NCBI RefSeq assembly: GCF_014898055.3
Contig: NW_023604295.1
Coordinates: 99,649,591-99,713,590 of the forward strand
Source: Talpa occidentalis
Taxonomy: Eukaryota > Chordata > Mammalia > Eulipotyphla > Talpidae
Reading direction: 5' to 3'
Length of the DNA stretch: 64,000 nucleotides
Both the position numbers and the translations under genes were made by a program. Positions 10,980 through 22,090 of this stretch are shown here, one piece after another (position 1 is the first letter of the stretch; each line of letters opens with the position of its first letter). The notes below the pieces were generated by a model. It searched no databases, had not been told where the DNA came from, and saw nothing but the letters and a program-made list of their open reading frames with translations.

Positions 10980-12260
10980 ACCCCATATAAGAGCCTTTCT
11001 GAGAAAGAATACAGTACAGATTTGTATGTACACATTTTCAAATGGTTTTCTAGAAAATTATTAGTCATAGTCATATAGAATATTTTTTTCGTACACATGG
11101 ATCATACTTGGCATGTGTAATTTGCTTTTTTCACCTAACAATGTATCTCATGGAAATTTTTTTATGTCAGAAAACATTGAGATACATCTTATTCTTTTCC
11201 AAAGGCTGCACGAGAGTTCTCAAAATAGGCGAACACAATTTAAAGCGTCCTTTAACGATGTCCATCTTGGGCACCAGGGGAACGAGGCATAAGCAGATTG
11301 TCGGGCCAAGAGCAAACACCTTGTAGGGAGAAGGGCGCTATGTTCGGTCCTCACTGCGTGCGAAGGGCGGACATGTCCATGTCGTCTCCGGGCGGTGAAC
11401 GTGGTGGTGGTGGTGACGCAGCATGCATGCACAGAGCAGAGGAGCTGGGTGGGGCACCCGGGGCGGGGGCATGGGGGGGCACCCAGGCTCCTCCCCTCAC
11501 CATCACTGAGCCTTTTCCCTAAACAGGTAACAGCGTACTGAGTCTTTTCATTATCGAAGCAAACTGAAAGAGTCTAAATTTTGCAAAATAAAGAAAAGAG
11601 AAGAAAAAAAATGAAATTTGACATTTTAGCGTCTCTCCTTCCAGGCTACCGCCCTCCACCCCACCCCCATCACGGTATCTGCTCTGTTTTAACATAGGAG
11701 TGATGCCTCCTGGAGTAAACACACAATGTTATGCATCTGTTTTCACTGAACATACAGTGGACATTCCCCACATTATTACAAGTTTGACTCTTCTGTCAAG
11801 TAGATGGACAGCAATGACAACAGGTACATCAACGCTGTTACTCATTGTTTAGTTATAATTGGATACATCTTTGTGCATAAAGTTTTTTCTCGCAATGTGG
11901 AGGTAATTCTTTTAGGGTGAATTCCCAGAGGTGGGCTATTGAATGGAAGAGTACAAAACGGTTTCCAGACTATATCCATCCACCTGTTCAGGAGCAGGGA
12001 TAAACCTGCCCATCTTACCATCTTGCCCACACCAAGCGTTATCTTTAAATTGAATATTTGTTGACTTGATAATGAAAAGTAGAATTGTGTTTCACTTTTC
12101 ATTTCTTTGATTTCTAGTGGGTTGAACATCTTTTCATGTTAAGCAGTTGTGTTTCCTCCTTGGTGGTTGGTCGATGTGCTTTGCTCCTATCTACTGGGTT
12201 CTGATACACTTGTATGAACTCTTTATGTATCAAAGATTTTAACTTGTTGTGTGTTTTAAA
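10980..12260 (-). repeat. Old L1M fragment (antisense), interrupted
   Basis: The left part (to about 11214) matches antisense L1 phrases: CACCTAACAATGTATCTCATGG, ...TTCTTTTCCAAAGGCTGCA. The right part (from about 11855) resumes with ACATCTTTGTGCATAAAG, GGGTGAATTCCCAGAGGTGG, TTTCTTTGATTTCTAGTGGG and GAACTCTTTATGTATC. The expected L1 sequence between them is missing and replaced by an unrelated GC-rich segment. No ORF survives. Confidence 0.65.
11215..11740. other. CpG-bearing, GC-rich patch inside an L1
   Basis: About 15 CpG dinucleotides occur within roughly 200 bp (11227-11420), followed by a G-rich stretch (11440-11480). The surrounding 10 kb is nearly CpG-free. There are (GGT)n and ATGCATGCA motifs at 11400-11430. 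It does not match any repeat I know. It could be a processed insertion, a lost promoter or an unusual repeat. Confidence 0.5.
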
Positions 12261-13065
12261 AAAAGATGTCCACATTGGTCATTATGAACTTTTGTTCAGA
12301 CCAAAAAATGGGTTTCAACATAGCAAGGACAGACACAACTTATAGTGACACTGTAGGTATATATTACAATAAAACATTGCTTATTCCTGCTTTGAGTCTC
12401 TTACCCCTAAATTCTCCAATGTATCTACTTTTGTTTTGGTACTTTAGCTTATTATTCCACTTGTGATATCTATTTGTAGCAGTCTTATTTTTCTCAAATT
12501 TTATTTGCCAGTCATTTATGTAACTATATAATTTGGGAGTACAAATTCACACACACAAATGCACAGGTTTCATTCAGCCTCCACCAAAGCTCCAGTGCCA
12601 ATGTCCTATTGTCTTCCCTCCCCTGTCTCCTCCTCTGCCCCATCCATTCCCTCTGGTAACCTGTATATTTTTCGCAGAGTCTAAGAATTATTTTTGCTGT
12701 GTTTAGTCAGTTTGCTTGCTTTAGTTATTTAGATTTTGCAAATGAATGCAACAATCCAGTAAATATGTCTTTCATTTTCTGACTTATTTTACTATTTTAC
12801 ATAGCATAATCACCTCAAGATCCATTTTGTCCTAAAAGGCACTATTTCATCTTTCTTAATAGCAGAATACTATCCTATTGACTATATATTCCACAGTTTC
12901 TTTTTCCAATCATCTGTCAGTGGGCATTTCGGTGGGTTTCATGACTTGGCTATTGTCAATAATGCTGTTCTGAACAACAGGGATGCATAAATATTTTCAT
13001 ATTGGTGTTTTCATATTCTCTAGGTAACTACCTAGAAATAGTAATTCTGGATCATATGGTATTTC

Positions 13066-13275
13066 CTTTTTTTTTTTTTTTTTTTTAATCAACAAGCAAC
13101 TATAAACCAGAGACACACTACGGGGGGTGAGGGGAGAGGAAGATTAGGGTCAAAATAAGGGGGGGGGTGCAGTTGTATGGGGAATATAACCAAAATGAAA
13201 ATGCATACATTGTGCAAAAATGAACAATGATGTAAGAATTATATAAAATAAAATTTAAAAAAAAAGAACTAGGAA
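13066..13275 (+). repeat. L1 3' UTR terminus (sense), 5'-truncated
   Basis: It contains the distinctive tail seen again at 50350-50470: AATCAACAAGCAACTATAAACCAGAGACACAC in pieces, a G-rich run, GGGTCAAAATAAGG, ATTGTATGGGGAATATA and a terminal AATAAAATTTAAAAAAAAA. It inserted into the older antisense L1, and its poly(A) was in turn the landing site for a SINE. Confidence 0.75.
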
Positions 13276-13511
13276 GGGCCTCCCCGGTGGCACAGCGGTT
13301 GAGTGCTGGGCTGTGAAGCTGCCCGCAGCCTCTGCAGCACCGGTTCTATCCTCAGCCATCGGGCGAGGGTCCCACATGGCACGCAGACCTCTCCTGCCGC
13401 CCGCTGCTCCCCTCAGCAGTGTACTTCATCAGTCTGCTTGTTCTGCTCCCTGCTCTGGCTCTGGTGAATTCTCTCACCTTCCCATGCTTCTGACTGTACC
13501 CAGTGCTTGTA

Positions 13512-13558
<47 letters not shown>

Positions 13559-13587
13559 AATCTTCCAAAAAAAAAAAAAACTAGGAA
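13267..13587 (+). repeat. tRNA-derived SINE, subfamily A, with expanded AAAT tail
   Basis: The element runs 13276-13578 with GGGCCTCCCCGGTGGCACAGCGG, a B box diverged to GGTTCTATCC, and a tail in which the AAAT unit has expanded to about a dozen copies (13512-13560). The 9-bp direct repeats aactaggaa lie at 13267-13275 and 13579-13587. The target was the A-rich tail of the preceding L1. Confidence 0.9.
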
Positions 13588-14283
13588 AAAAATAGATAAT
13601 TACTAAAAAAGAAAAAAGAAATTTCATACCATTTTCCATAGAGGTTGTACCAAATTAATTCCCACCAAATAGTAGTAGATGAATGCATCTTTTCTCCATG
13701 TCCTCACTAACATTTGTTGTTTCCAGTCTTTCTGATATAGGCCATTATCACAGGGGTGAGGTGACATATCATTGTGTTTTGATTTGCATTTCCTTATAAT
13801 AAGTGATGTTGAGCATTTTTCTTATGTGTTTATGGGCTGTCTGAACCTCTTCTTTGGAGAAGTGTCTGTCTAAGTCTTTTGACCATTGTTTAATTGGGTT
13901 GTTTTGTTTGAGTTGTATGAGTTCCTTATATATTTTGAAAATTAACCCCTGGTTAGAAATGTGATGTATGAATATTTTCTCCCAGTTTGTAGGTTTCATT
14001 TCTGGTTTTATGGTACAAAAAATTTTTAGTTTAAAGTAGTACCATTTGTTTCCCTTCTGGTTGGTGTTGCATCCCAGATACATCACTGTGGTTGATATCC
14101 AGGGGTGTATCATCTATATTTTCTTTTATAGTTCCAGGATTCATATTTAAGTTTTTATTCCATTTTTAATTAAATTTTGTATACGAAGTTAAGACACAAT
14201 CTAGTTTTTTTGCATGTGACTGCCCAGATTTCCCAATAAAATTTGTTAAAGAGGCTTTTCTTTCTCCATTTTATGGTAATGGT

Positions 14284-15006
14284 TCCTTTGTTAAATGTTT
14301 TTGAAATTATCCAATTTTATTTCATTTGTAATAATTAATTGAAATAACATTGCAATATAAGTTTCAGATGTGCATCGTTATAAACCAACATTTGTAAATA
14401 CTACTTTAAGTTCACAAAGTCCAAATCCTAACCTTCACTATAAAACCACTTCATCCAATTTACACATCACACTTCCCTCTTCCCTTCTGGTAACAAATCT
14501 AAAAGTTTGATTTTGTTTTATTTAGATCACTCATTTGTTTGGTTTCTCCATAATACCAAATATGAGAAAAATCATGTGGTAATTGTCTTTGTCCATCTGA
14601 CTTATTGTTTTACCTTTTTTAAAAATGTATATATATACATGTGTGTATATATATATATATATATATGTTTACATCATTATTCATTTTTGTACAACATTTG
14701 ATTTCTCCTCTCAGGTGTAGTCCCCATAAAATTCCCACCACCAAGTGACGAGTGAACCATCATCATAGTCTCCTGTCCTCTTCCCATACCTGTTTTAATC
14801 CCTCTCCCTTCCTCCTCCAATTTTAATCTCTCTCCCTCCCCCTAACCTTCTAAATGTCTCCAATATATAGTTGCCTACTAATTTTGTCTTTTTTTCCCCC
14901 TGATCCCTAATTTGGTTCCCCTATATTCCTCCTATAAGTGAAACCATGTGATATTTTTCTTTTCCCTTCTGACTTATTTCACTGAGCATAATCTCCTTTG
15001 TTAAAT
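14284..15006 (-). repeat. Composite of L1 3' ends with 13-bp TSD
   Basis: The block 14297-14993 is bounded by tcctttgttaaat at 14284-14296 and 14994-15006, inside the older L1. It holds two antisense L1 3' UTR pieces. One is older (14300-14620: TTTCAGATGTGCATCG, CTTCTGGTAACAAATC, ...CCATCTGACTTATTG). The other follows a TA-rich microsatellite (about 14629-14668) and includes TTACATCATTATTCATTTTTG and CTTATTTCACTGAGCATAATC. There is no coding frame. Confidence 0.65.
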
Positions 15007-15210
15007 TTTAACCATCCATATTTTTGCGGGTTTATTTCTGGACTCCATCTATACTACTCCATTAGTCCATGTTTTTGTTTTGGTGTAGTATAGTTTGAAG
15101 TCATAGAGTGTTTTATCTCCCTTTTTTTTTTTCCTCTTTTCTCTCAGGGTTGCTTTTGGTTATTCCAGACCTTTAGTGGCTCCATACAAATTTTGTAATT
15201 GCATAATAGT

Positions 15211-15660
15211 TGGACCAGTATCCACCAGCCGTGTAGGAGACTTCCTTTTTCACCATACCCTCGCCAACATTTGTTGTTGCTAATTTTTTTAATATGTGCC
15301 ATTTTTACTGGTGTAAGGTGAAATCTCATTGTGTTTTTAATTTGCATTTTCCTGATTATAAGAGATGTTGAACATTTTTTCATATGCCTGTTGGCCATTT
15401 GTATTTCCCCTTTGGAGAAACGTCTTTTAAATTCTTCTGCCCATTTTTTGACTGGATTGTTTACTTTTTGTTGTTGAGTCATATGGAGGTTCCTCACACT
15501 ACTAAAAATGAAGCTACCATATGACTCGGCAATCCCACTCCTAGGGTTCTACCCAAAGGGCACAAAAACATTAATTCAAAAGGATATTTGCACCCCTTTG
15601 TTTATTGCAGCATTATTTATAATAGGCAAAACATGGAAACAACCCAAATACCCCAAAATT
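15211..15660. repeat. L1 ORF2/3' fragment with internal inversion
   Basis: Positions 15211-15497 are antisense to the C-terminal part of L1 ORF2 (for example the antisense of CAACAAATGTTGGCGAGG near 15268-15285). From about 15498 the sequence switches to sense L1: CTACTAAAAATGAAGCTACC, GGCAATCCCACTCCTAGG, TTTATTGCAGCATTATTTA. In an intact L1 the second piece closely follows the first, so the two halves are inverted relative to each other. The sense half stops near 15655 without poly(A). Confidence 0.75.
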
Positions 15661-16329
15661 AATGATTCTGCGTCACCTTGCAAACCAGTATTCATGCACT
15701 GTCAGAGTCCTGTTTGCTATATTTCCCTACTGCTCGGCCTTCTTTTCTATCTACCTTTGCTGGGAAGCAGTAATTTCTCTTATCTAAAAATCTCACTTCA
15801 ACCCTTGTCCCAGTGAGGCATTTTGCCAATCTATGATTGAGTAATTAAAGTCTCCCATTATTACTACCTGGCCTAATTTTGCAGCTTCCACAATCTCAAT
15901 TAACATTTCTATCTTGGTTTCCTGGTCAGGTGGGCTGTAACATATCCCTATTATGACTTTTTAATTAGGTGAGAATGGAATTTCTATCCACAGAGATTCT
16001 ATAGACGACCCTTTTTCTGATAAGATTTTTATCCTACTGTTTTGTAGAACTATCCTTCGCACAGCATTATTTCAAAAATGTATTTATTTATATCTGTTCT
16101 CTTTGCAAGATGTATTTGAAGCAGTTTACAATAGTGCACACCAAGATAAAAAGCCAAAATACTAGTCTGTGAGAAAATAGGGGCAAGGTAAAATAAGGGC
16201 AGAAAAATAAGATGTAGTCAGCCTGAGTTCATACATCCTAAGTGCTGGTTACTGTTCTATAAACCTACCTCAGCATTTCCTCATGGCCAGTATGAAGAAA
16301 GAAATAGGATAAAATCCATGGTTTAGAGT
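15661..16329. other. Unassigned, possibly ancient repeat
   Basis: The stretch near 15830-16030 (GTAATTAAAGTCTCCCATTATTACT) has the flavour of an old LINE antisense coding region, but I could not place it. The remainder is unremarkable. Confidence 0.35.
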
Positions 16330-16640
16330 GTCTCTAAGAATTGATGGGGTAAAGAACTAGTTGGCTAGGCATATAGAAGCCTACAGTGACTTGTAGTGTC
16401 TTCACACTTCTGGGTGGCAAAGTTGGGCAGTGAGGCTAAGGGAGGTAGTGGAAAAAGACCAGATTCCGGAAAGTCCCCATGAGAGATTATAAAAGTATAC
16501 CTACTCTGAACAGTAACAGATTGGTCCCTGGAACCCCCTCCTACTGTCAGGAGTCTCTCTTGCAATAAATCTGAGCTTACTAATCTTCAGTCCGGTGTGT
16601 CTGTGATTATTTCTCAATCGCTTGAACACAAAAACCTACC
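16330..16640 (+). repeat. Probable solo LTR (endogenous retrovirus relic)
   Basis: A TATA-like TTATAAAAG (about 16488-16496) is followed about 75 bp later by the polyadenylation signal AATAAA (16564-16569), then TCTGTGATTATTTCTC. This spacing and the C/T-rich 3' end (CCCCCTCCTACTGTC) are typical of a gammaretrovirus-like LTR. No gag, pol or env sequence lies beside it. The boundaries are estimates. Confidence 0.4.
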
Positions 16641-18395
16641 CTATCAGCAACAGAATTAAACCAGTTGCTTCGAAAGGTATAAAAATTTCTTCTTCAGAGA
16701 ATCAAACTCTCTCCTCTTGGTCTCAATAACATTCTCAATAATACTCTTATAAATTATATATATGTAAGACAGCATATTTCACCATTTAGATTCCTAGTGT
16801 GTTTCTCAATATAGAATTACTGCAAAAATGACAATGAGTAGTTTGGTAAGAGTAGTTCTATGCATGATTCAAGTGAGCTTTTAATAATCATTGAGCAGTA
16901 TTGTATCCTCCTTGACAAATGATTGACCTACAGATACTCTATATTGCCAATTAAATGCAGGACCCAGGCAACTGAAAGAGTTGATGTTCTTTCTTGTCAC
17001 TGGAGGAAATTTATTGGAACCACAGCAACAACAACAACAAAACACCACCACCAACAAAACCCAATTCTTCTCCACATGAAATGCCCACAAGTGGAGACAT
17101 TAAAAGCAACTGGTGTCAGAGCTAATTGGGTACACGGTGTTCATGACCATGCCAGTTTGACTTGTGAATGTTGATAGATGATTCAGAATGTTGATAGCAG
17201 ATTCAGACAGCATCTTTAACTTTAAACGATGTACTTGTGAGTCAACTATCCCAAATAAACTAGGGAAAAATACTGCTCTAGAAGTTTCCAATTTCATTTT
17301 AAAAAGTTAAACCACTAGACCTGGAACGAATCCCTGATGAAAAGCCTTTCTGCTTATGCTTTTTAGTTATAAACCATTTGAAAGTTGAAAATTATTTACC
17401 CAAATCAATGACTTCAGTTTTGGAATAATTGATCCTGTTATTCTTCCTGGTACTAGTTAGAAAATCAGGGCAATGTTCTACAGAGAACTTTCCTGTTCAT
17501 GTAATAAAATACAAAATTATCTGCACGTGGACTTTTGTCATTTTTTTCTTCTCCCATTTTGGAGAATTTGGTGGCAGATGGATAGGGGAGGTTTGCATAA
17601 ATTTGGGGCAACTATGGTCTCAAGTCATTAAGGTGAATGTTAAAATAAGGTGCTGACAGTGTGAAAAATGCAAATCTGTTTTTTTTCCACTGGAAATGAT
17701 CTGCTACATTAGGCAACTGTCTGATTCTCCCAGTGTCTTATGGGGATATTACACGCAGATTCAGTGTCAATGTCTATAATTTGGATCAATAAGGACATAT
17801 CAACCTGTGACTGATTTTTCCCATACAGCCCGAGGAAAGAGCAACAAAACTGCACTCTAACTAATCGCAACTGATGTCATACAAATGCTTTTAAGTCCAT
17901 AAGTGAATGATACTGGAGCAGACGTATCCCAAAGGCCACTGCTTCTTACGGAGAACATAAGTGGCAATGAGCCTGGAAAGAAGCTGCACTGGCAAGGTCT
18001 GGAGCTTGAGGATATAAAGAGCTGTGCTTTGAGCATATGAGATAGTCTAAACTTTGGGCCCTACTACAAGGAAGACAACTGAAAAGATGTTACATAACAA
18101 AGAAACAACTGCCCCCCTCCTCCTTTTAGCCTGGACCTTGAATGGTTATTGGAGACATTTTAATTCCCAAGAGGTGTTAAATTAGCCAAAATTTTTAATC
18201 CACTCTGCCATATATGGAAGAGCCCTAGGTTGTCACCTTACAAAGTGGCAGTGTTAGGAGCTGCGCGGGATGAGGACTCCTGCCTGAATGTATGCGTAAC
18301 TGACCAGCAAGAACTCTGGGTACCAAGACAATAGCCCCAAGAACTAGGAGGGCCAGGGATCCCGCACTACGTCTAGCATGCAGGCACTATTAAAA
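16641..18395. other. Mostly unique sequence
   Basis: Contains a (CAA)n/(CAC)n run at 17023-17060 and a 20-bp tandem duplication at 17166-17206 (GAATGTTGATAG units). The part from 17680 to 18040 is non-repetitive by eye. Segment 18247-18390 (TGTTAGGAGCTGCGCGGGA onward) has an LTR-start flavour, but there is not enough to call it. Confidence 0.4.
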
Positions 18396-18556
18396 GTGAT
18401 GTTAGAACAGGGAGACTGAGCGAAGTACACTGCTGAGGGGAACAGTGGGCGAATCAGGAGAGGTCTGCTGAGCCTCTTCCCCCCACACTTCTGACCTGTA
18501 CCTCAGCTCTTGTATGCATAAATAAATAAATCTTTTTTAAAAATGTGATGTTAGAA
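18396..18556. repeat. Internally inverted (twin-primed) SINE, subfamily B
   Basis: The 12-bp direct repeats gtgatgttagaa lie at 18396-18407 and 18545-18556. Between them, 18408 to about 18471 is antisense SINE body (GCGAAGTACACTGCTGAGGG, CAGGAGAGGTCTGCTG). From about 18472 to 18544 is sense SINE 3' end (CCCCACACTTCTGACC, CAGCTCTTGTATGCATAAAT, TCTTTTTTAAAAA). The inverted 5' part plus sense 3' part inside one target-site duplication is the signature of twin priming. The first bases of the inverted part (CAG) overlap the SINE-like GAACAG formed with the target site, consistent with microhomology. Confidence 0.85.
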
Positions 18557-18557
18557 T

Positions 18558-19824
18558 AACAAAGGCCAGGTTTATTTATTTTTTTTAATTTAAATTTTAT
18601 TTTTATATTCCCCATACAATTACAACCCCCTTATTTTGACCCCAATCCCTCCTTTCCCCACCCCCCACCCCACATAGAGTGTCTTTGGTTCATAGTTGTT
18701 TGCTGATTTTGATATTTTCTTTCTTATAGTTATTCTTTTTCCTGGTCCCTTATTTAAGTTTTCTATATTCCTGCTATGAGTGAGACCATATGTTATTTTT
18801 CTTTTTCTTTCTGGCTTATTTCGCTGAGCATGATCCCTTCCAGCTCCATCCATGTTGCTGCAAATTGCATGTGTTTATCTTTTTTGAATGCTGAGTAATA
18901 TTCCATGGTGTATATGTACCACATCTTCTTGATCCAGTCATCTATTTTTGGGCATTTGGGTTGTTTCCAAAGCTTAGCTATTGTAAATTGTGCTGCTATA
19001 AACATAGGGGTGCAGGTGCTCTTTGGAATTAATGTTTCTGTGTCCTTTAGGTAAATACCTAGGAGTGGAATTGCTGGATCATATGGAAGCTCTATGTTTA
19101 GTAGGTCCAGAAATCTCCACACAGCTCTCCATAGTGGTTGGACCAGTTTGCACTCCCACCAACAGTGTTGTTGTTGTTGCTAGTTTTGTTGTTGCTAGTT
19201 TTTTTATGTGCCATTCTCACTGGTGTAAGATGGTATCTCACTGTAGTTTTGATTTGCATTTCCCTGATTACAAGTGATGTTGAACATTTTTTCATACGCC
19301 TGTTGGCCATTTGCATTTTCTCTTCAGAGAAGTTTCTTTTTAGCTCTTCTGCCCATTTTTTGACCGGATTATTTTCTTTGTTTTTGTTGAGTCTCATCAG
19401 CAACTTGTAGATTTTTGTGATCAGTTCTTTTTTTTGTTGTGTGCAAAAATGTTCTCCCAGTCAATGGGGTTCCTCTTTGTTTTTGTTATTGTCTCTTTTG
19501 CTGTGCAGAAGCTCTTTAATTTGATGTAGTCCCAGCTGTTGATCTTTGCCTTCACTATCACTGCTTTGGGTGATGTGTCTGTAAAGATGTCTTTGATGTG
19601 CATGTCATGTAGTGTTTCACCTATCTTTCCTTCTATGTATTTTATGGTTTCAGGTCTTATGTCTAGTTCTTTAATCCATTTTGAGTTGGTTTTTGTGCAT
19701 AGTGTTAGGTAGTAGCCAAGCTTCATTCTTTTGCATGTAGAGACCCAATTTTCCCAGCATCATTTATTGAACAAACTTTTTTTGCTCCAATGCATATTCT
19801 TTGCTCCAACAAAGGCCAGGTTTA
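18558..19824 (-). mobile_element. 5'-truncated L1 with 17-bp TSD
   Basis: The element spans 18575-19807, antisense, and is bounded by aacaaaggccaggttta at 18558-18574 and 19808-19824. It starts on the plus strand with the poly(A) complement and the 3' UTR (CCCCATACAATTACAACC, TTATTTTGACCCCAATCCC). The ORF2 C-terminus follows and ends about 1.2 kb in (CTGTGCAGAAGCTCTTTAAT, CAATTTTCCCAGCATCATTT). The exact TSD and readable frames point to a relatively recent insertion. A small duplication of TTTGCTCCAA sits at the 5' junction (about 19780-19808). Confidence 0.9.
18793..19403 (-). pseudogene. L1 ORF2 C-terminal remnant
   Basis: Frames on the minus strand translate to recognisable L1 ORF2p C-terminal motifs. 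Upstream is [17 protein letters not shown] and [19 protein letters not shown]; then [19 protein letters not shown]; then MFIAAQFTIAKLWKQPKCP and IDDWIKKMWYIYTMEYYSAF. The frame is shifted between about 19100 and 19120, and the endonuclease and reverse transcriptase domains lie beyond the truncation. It is therefore a dead fragment of the retrotransposon protein. Confidence 0.85.
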
Positions 19825-19979
19825 AACAAAAGTTAAATAGTTAAAGTCAAATTGGTGCTAAACAGGGTTGAAAAAGTTTCTTTGAAGTGCAATAACTTTG
19901 AAAAAATGTCTGATCAAAACCAACAGATGATAGAGTTGGAGAGATTGTTTGGAAGTCTTCAATGTTGACACCTCATTTA

Positions 19980-22090
19980 TCACAAACCCTGTGCTTGTAC
20001 TTTTAAAAGTAACTGTATTTGAGCTATTTGCATATCATAAATTTCACTTTCTAAAAAATACACTAGTGATTTCTAGAATATTCACTGTTAGGCACTGGTT
20101 ACCACTATCCAATTCTACCAATTTCATCACCCCAAAGAAAAATCATATACCTTTTAGTGAACACCCCCCATTTTCCCTTCCTTCACTCTCTGGCAATAGG
20201 CAACCTACTTTAGCTATATATAGATTTGCTTATACTGGACAGTTTATATAATGGAAACATACAATAAATAAGTAGTCTTATGTCAGTCTTTCTCTTTTCA
20301 CATTGCTTTCAAAGTTTATCCATGTGGCAACATGCATCAAAATTATGAATGAATATTAGCCCATTGCATCATCAGTTCAACAATTGATGGGCATTTTGTT
20401 TACATTTTTTTGATATCATGGATAGTGGTACTGTGAAAATTCTTGTTTGTATGTGGACATACCTTTTCATTCTCTTGAAAGGAATTGCTGGTTCATGTGG
20501 TAATTCTGCTTATTTATGAAGAACTGCTAATCTGTTTTTCAATGTAAAAAGTCCACTTTTCTCCACAACCTTGCTAACAGTTGTTAGCATCCATTTTTTT
20601 TTTTTTGTGATAGCCATGCTAGTGAGTGTGATTACTGTGATTTTTACTTCCATTTTTTAATGATTAATGATGTTGAATGTTTTTTTTCCCGTACTTGTTG
20701 ACCATTGATATATTTTATTCAAATCCTTTGCTTATTTTAAAAATTGGGTTGTCATTTTATTGTTAAATTGAGAAAATTCTTTGTATATGCTAGATACAGG
20801 TCTTTTTTTTTTAAAGATTTATTTATTTATTTATGCAAGAACTGGAGTACAGGCCAGATGCACGGGAGGGTGAGAGGATTCACCAGAGACAGAGCGGGGA
20901 ACAGAACAGGCAGACAGATGAAATACACTGCTGAGGGGTGCAGCAGGAGGCAGGAGAGGTCTGCATACCATGTGGGACCCCCAACCCGGTGGCCTGGGAA
21001 AGAGCCGGTGCTGCAGAGGCTGCGGGCAGGCCTTTCTTTAATTCTTTGTCCATGTTTTCTTTTATGTATTTAAACATATTTATGATTGCTGATTTAAAAT
21101 CTTTGCCTAATAAATCCAACTTCTAGTCTTCTGTTAGAGAAAATTCCTAGACTGCTTCCCCATCTGCACATCCCAAGTATAGGCCATTGTTTCCAGTTTC
21201 TTTGCACGTCTTGCATACATCTTTTGTGGAAAATTGGACATTTAAAATAATATAATACACTAACTGGAAAATCAGAGTTACATTAAGTATGTTTGTTTGC
21301 TTATTTAGTGCCTTTCTTGTATTAATTCTGAAAGTCTGTGTCTTTTTATTGCTTATGACCTTCAATTTGCTTAGTTGTCAGGTAATGATTAGACATATAT
21401 TTTTACATACCTTGAATCAATGAGTGTTCTGTTGCTAAGGGGTTCTGTGTATATTTTGAGGGGTGCTTTCACTGCTCCAGTGGAGCTAGAATTTGTGCAA
21501 AGCCTCCAAACCAATCAGAGGTGAGTTTAGGGCCTCTTGTTTTTCCTGTGCTTTCACACAGCCTTGTGCATACAAACCACATCCTCAGGTGATGTGAAAT
21601 AACTGCAGCTGCTGGCTTTTGACAAATAGTAAGTAGAGCTGTACACACAGAAAGTGACTCAACAAAAATAAAGACAAGCCCTGAGAATGGAAGTTTTCAA
21701 CAAGCTACTCGCTCGACAGGTTAAATAGTGACAATTCTCTGGGGCTGGGACTTTTGGAGAGCTCCAAACCAATTTGTGTTTCTCTTCCCCAGGGGCTGCT
21801 TCATTGCTGGTTCTCACAGCTACTGTATTTGTGAAGCTATTGGCTTTTATAGTTACCACAGAGCTGGGATGGAGACATGGGAGTAGTTAAAACACCAAGA
21901 GGATTGTTGTTTTTTTCGAGATTCAGTGATTTCTTTTGAATTAAGTCTCCTCAGATTGCTTCAAGGATTTAGTTCATTTCAGAATCCTGAAAAAAGCTGA
22001 TTATGACAATTTGCAAGTGTTTTCATTGCTTTTTATGGAGTAGTGGATTCTTGGATGTCCCTACTTCACCATTCCTGATCTTGAGCCCCA
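19980..22090 (-). repeat. Old L1M fragments (antisense), interrupted by a SINE
   Basis: 20240-20800 carries diverged antisense L1 phrases (CTTTCAAAGTTTATCCATG, GAATTGCTGGTTCATGTGG, CTTGCTAACAGTTG, GATGTTGAATG). 21030-21300 continues with ATCTTTGCCTAATAAATCC and TGGAAAATTGGACATTT, typical of L1M 3' sequences. The end near 22030-22080 (GGATTCTTGGATGTCCC, TTCACCATTCCTG) may also be L1. The middle (21380-22000) is uncertain. Confidence 0.45.
20803..21028 (-). repeat. tRNA-derived SINE, 5'-truncated
   Basis: Antisense element with tail AAAGATTTATTTATTTATTT and body CACCAGAGACAGAGCGGGG, AAATACACTGCTGAGGGG. It ends within GCTGCAGAGGCTGCGGGC, so the A box and the 5' terminal 30-40 bases are missing. 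Imperfect flanking repeats around caggtcttt / caggccttt (20798-20806 and 21028-21036) are probable target duplications. Confidence 0.8.

Larger units (their letters stand above)
12490..15210 (-). repeat. L1M fragment (antisense) with nested insertions
   Basis: Antisense L1 3' UTR and ORF2 phrases run 12490-13065 (GCACTATTTCATCTTTCTT, CAGTGGGCATTTCGGTGGG, GGATCATATGGTATTTCC), resume at about 13622-14296 (TTTCCATAGAGGTTGTACC, GATTTGCATTTCCTTATAA), and resume again at 15007-15210 (GGGTTTATTTCTGGACTCC, TTTTGGTTATTCC, CCATACAAATTTTG). The interruptions are an L1 3' end (13066-13266), a SINE (13276-13578) and L1 3' ends (14297-14993). The reading frame is destroyed. Confidence 0.75.

Noticed and set aside
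13509..13560. AAAT-rich array that might suggest a satellite or CRISPR-like array
   Set aside because: It is the expanded tail of the SINE at 13276-13578.
18247..18390. Segment starting TGTTAGGAGCTGCGCGGGA that resembles the start of a retroviral LTR
   Set aside because: No polyadenylation signal, matching end or flanking duplication could be found. A short resemblance only.
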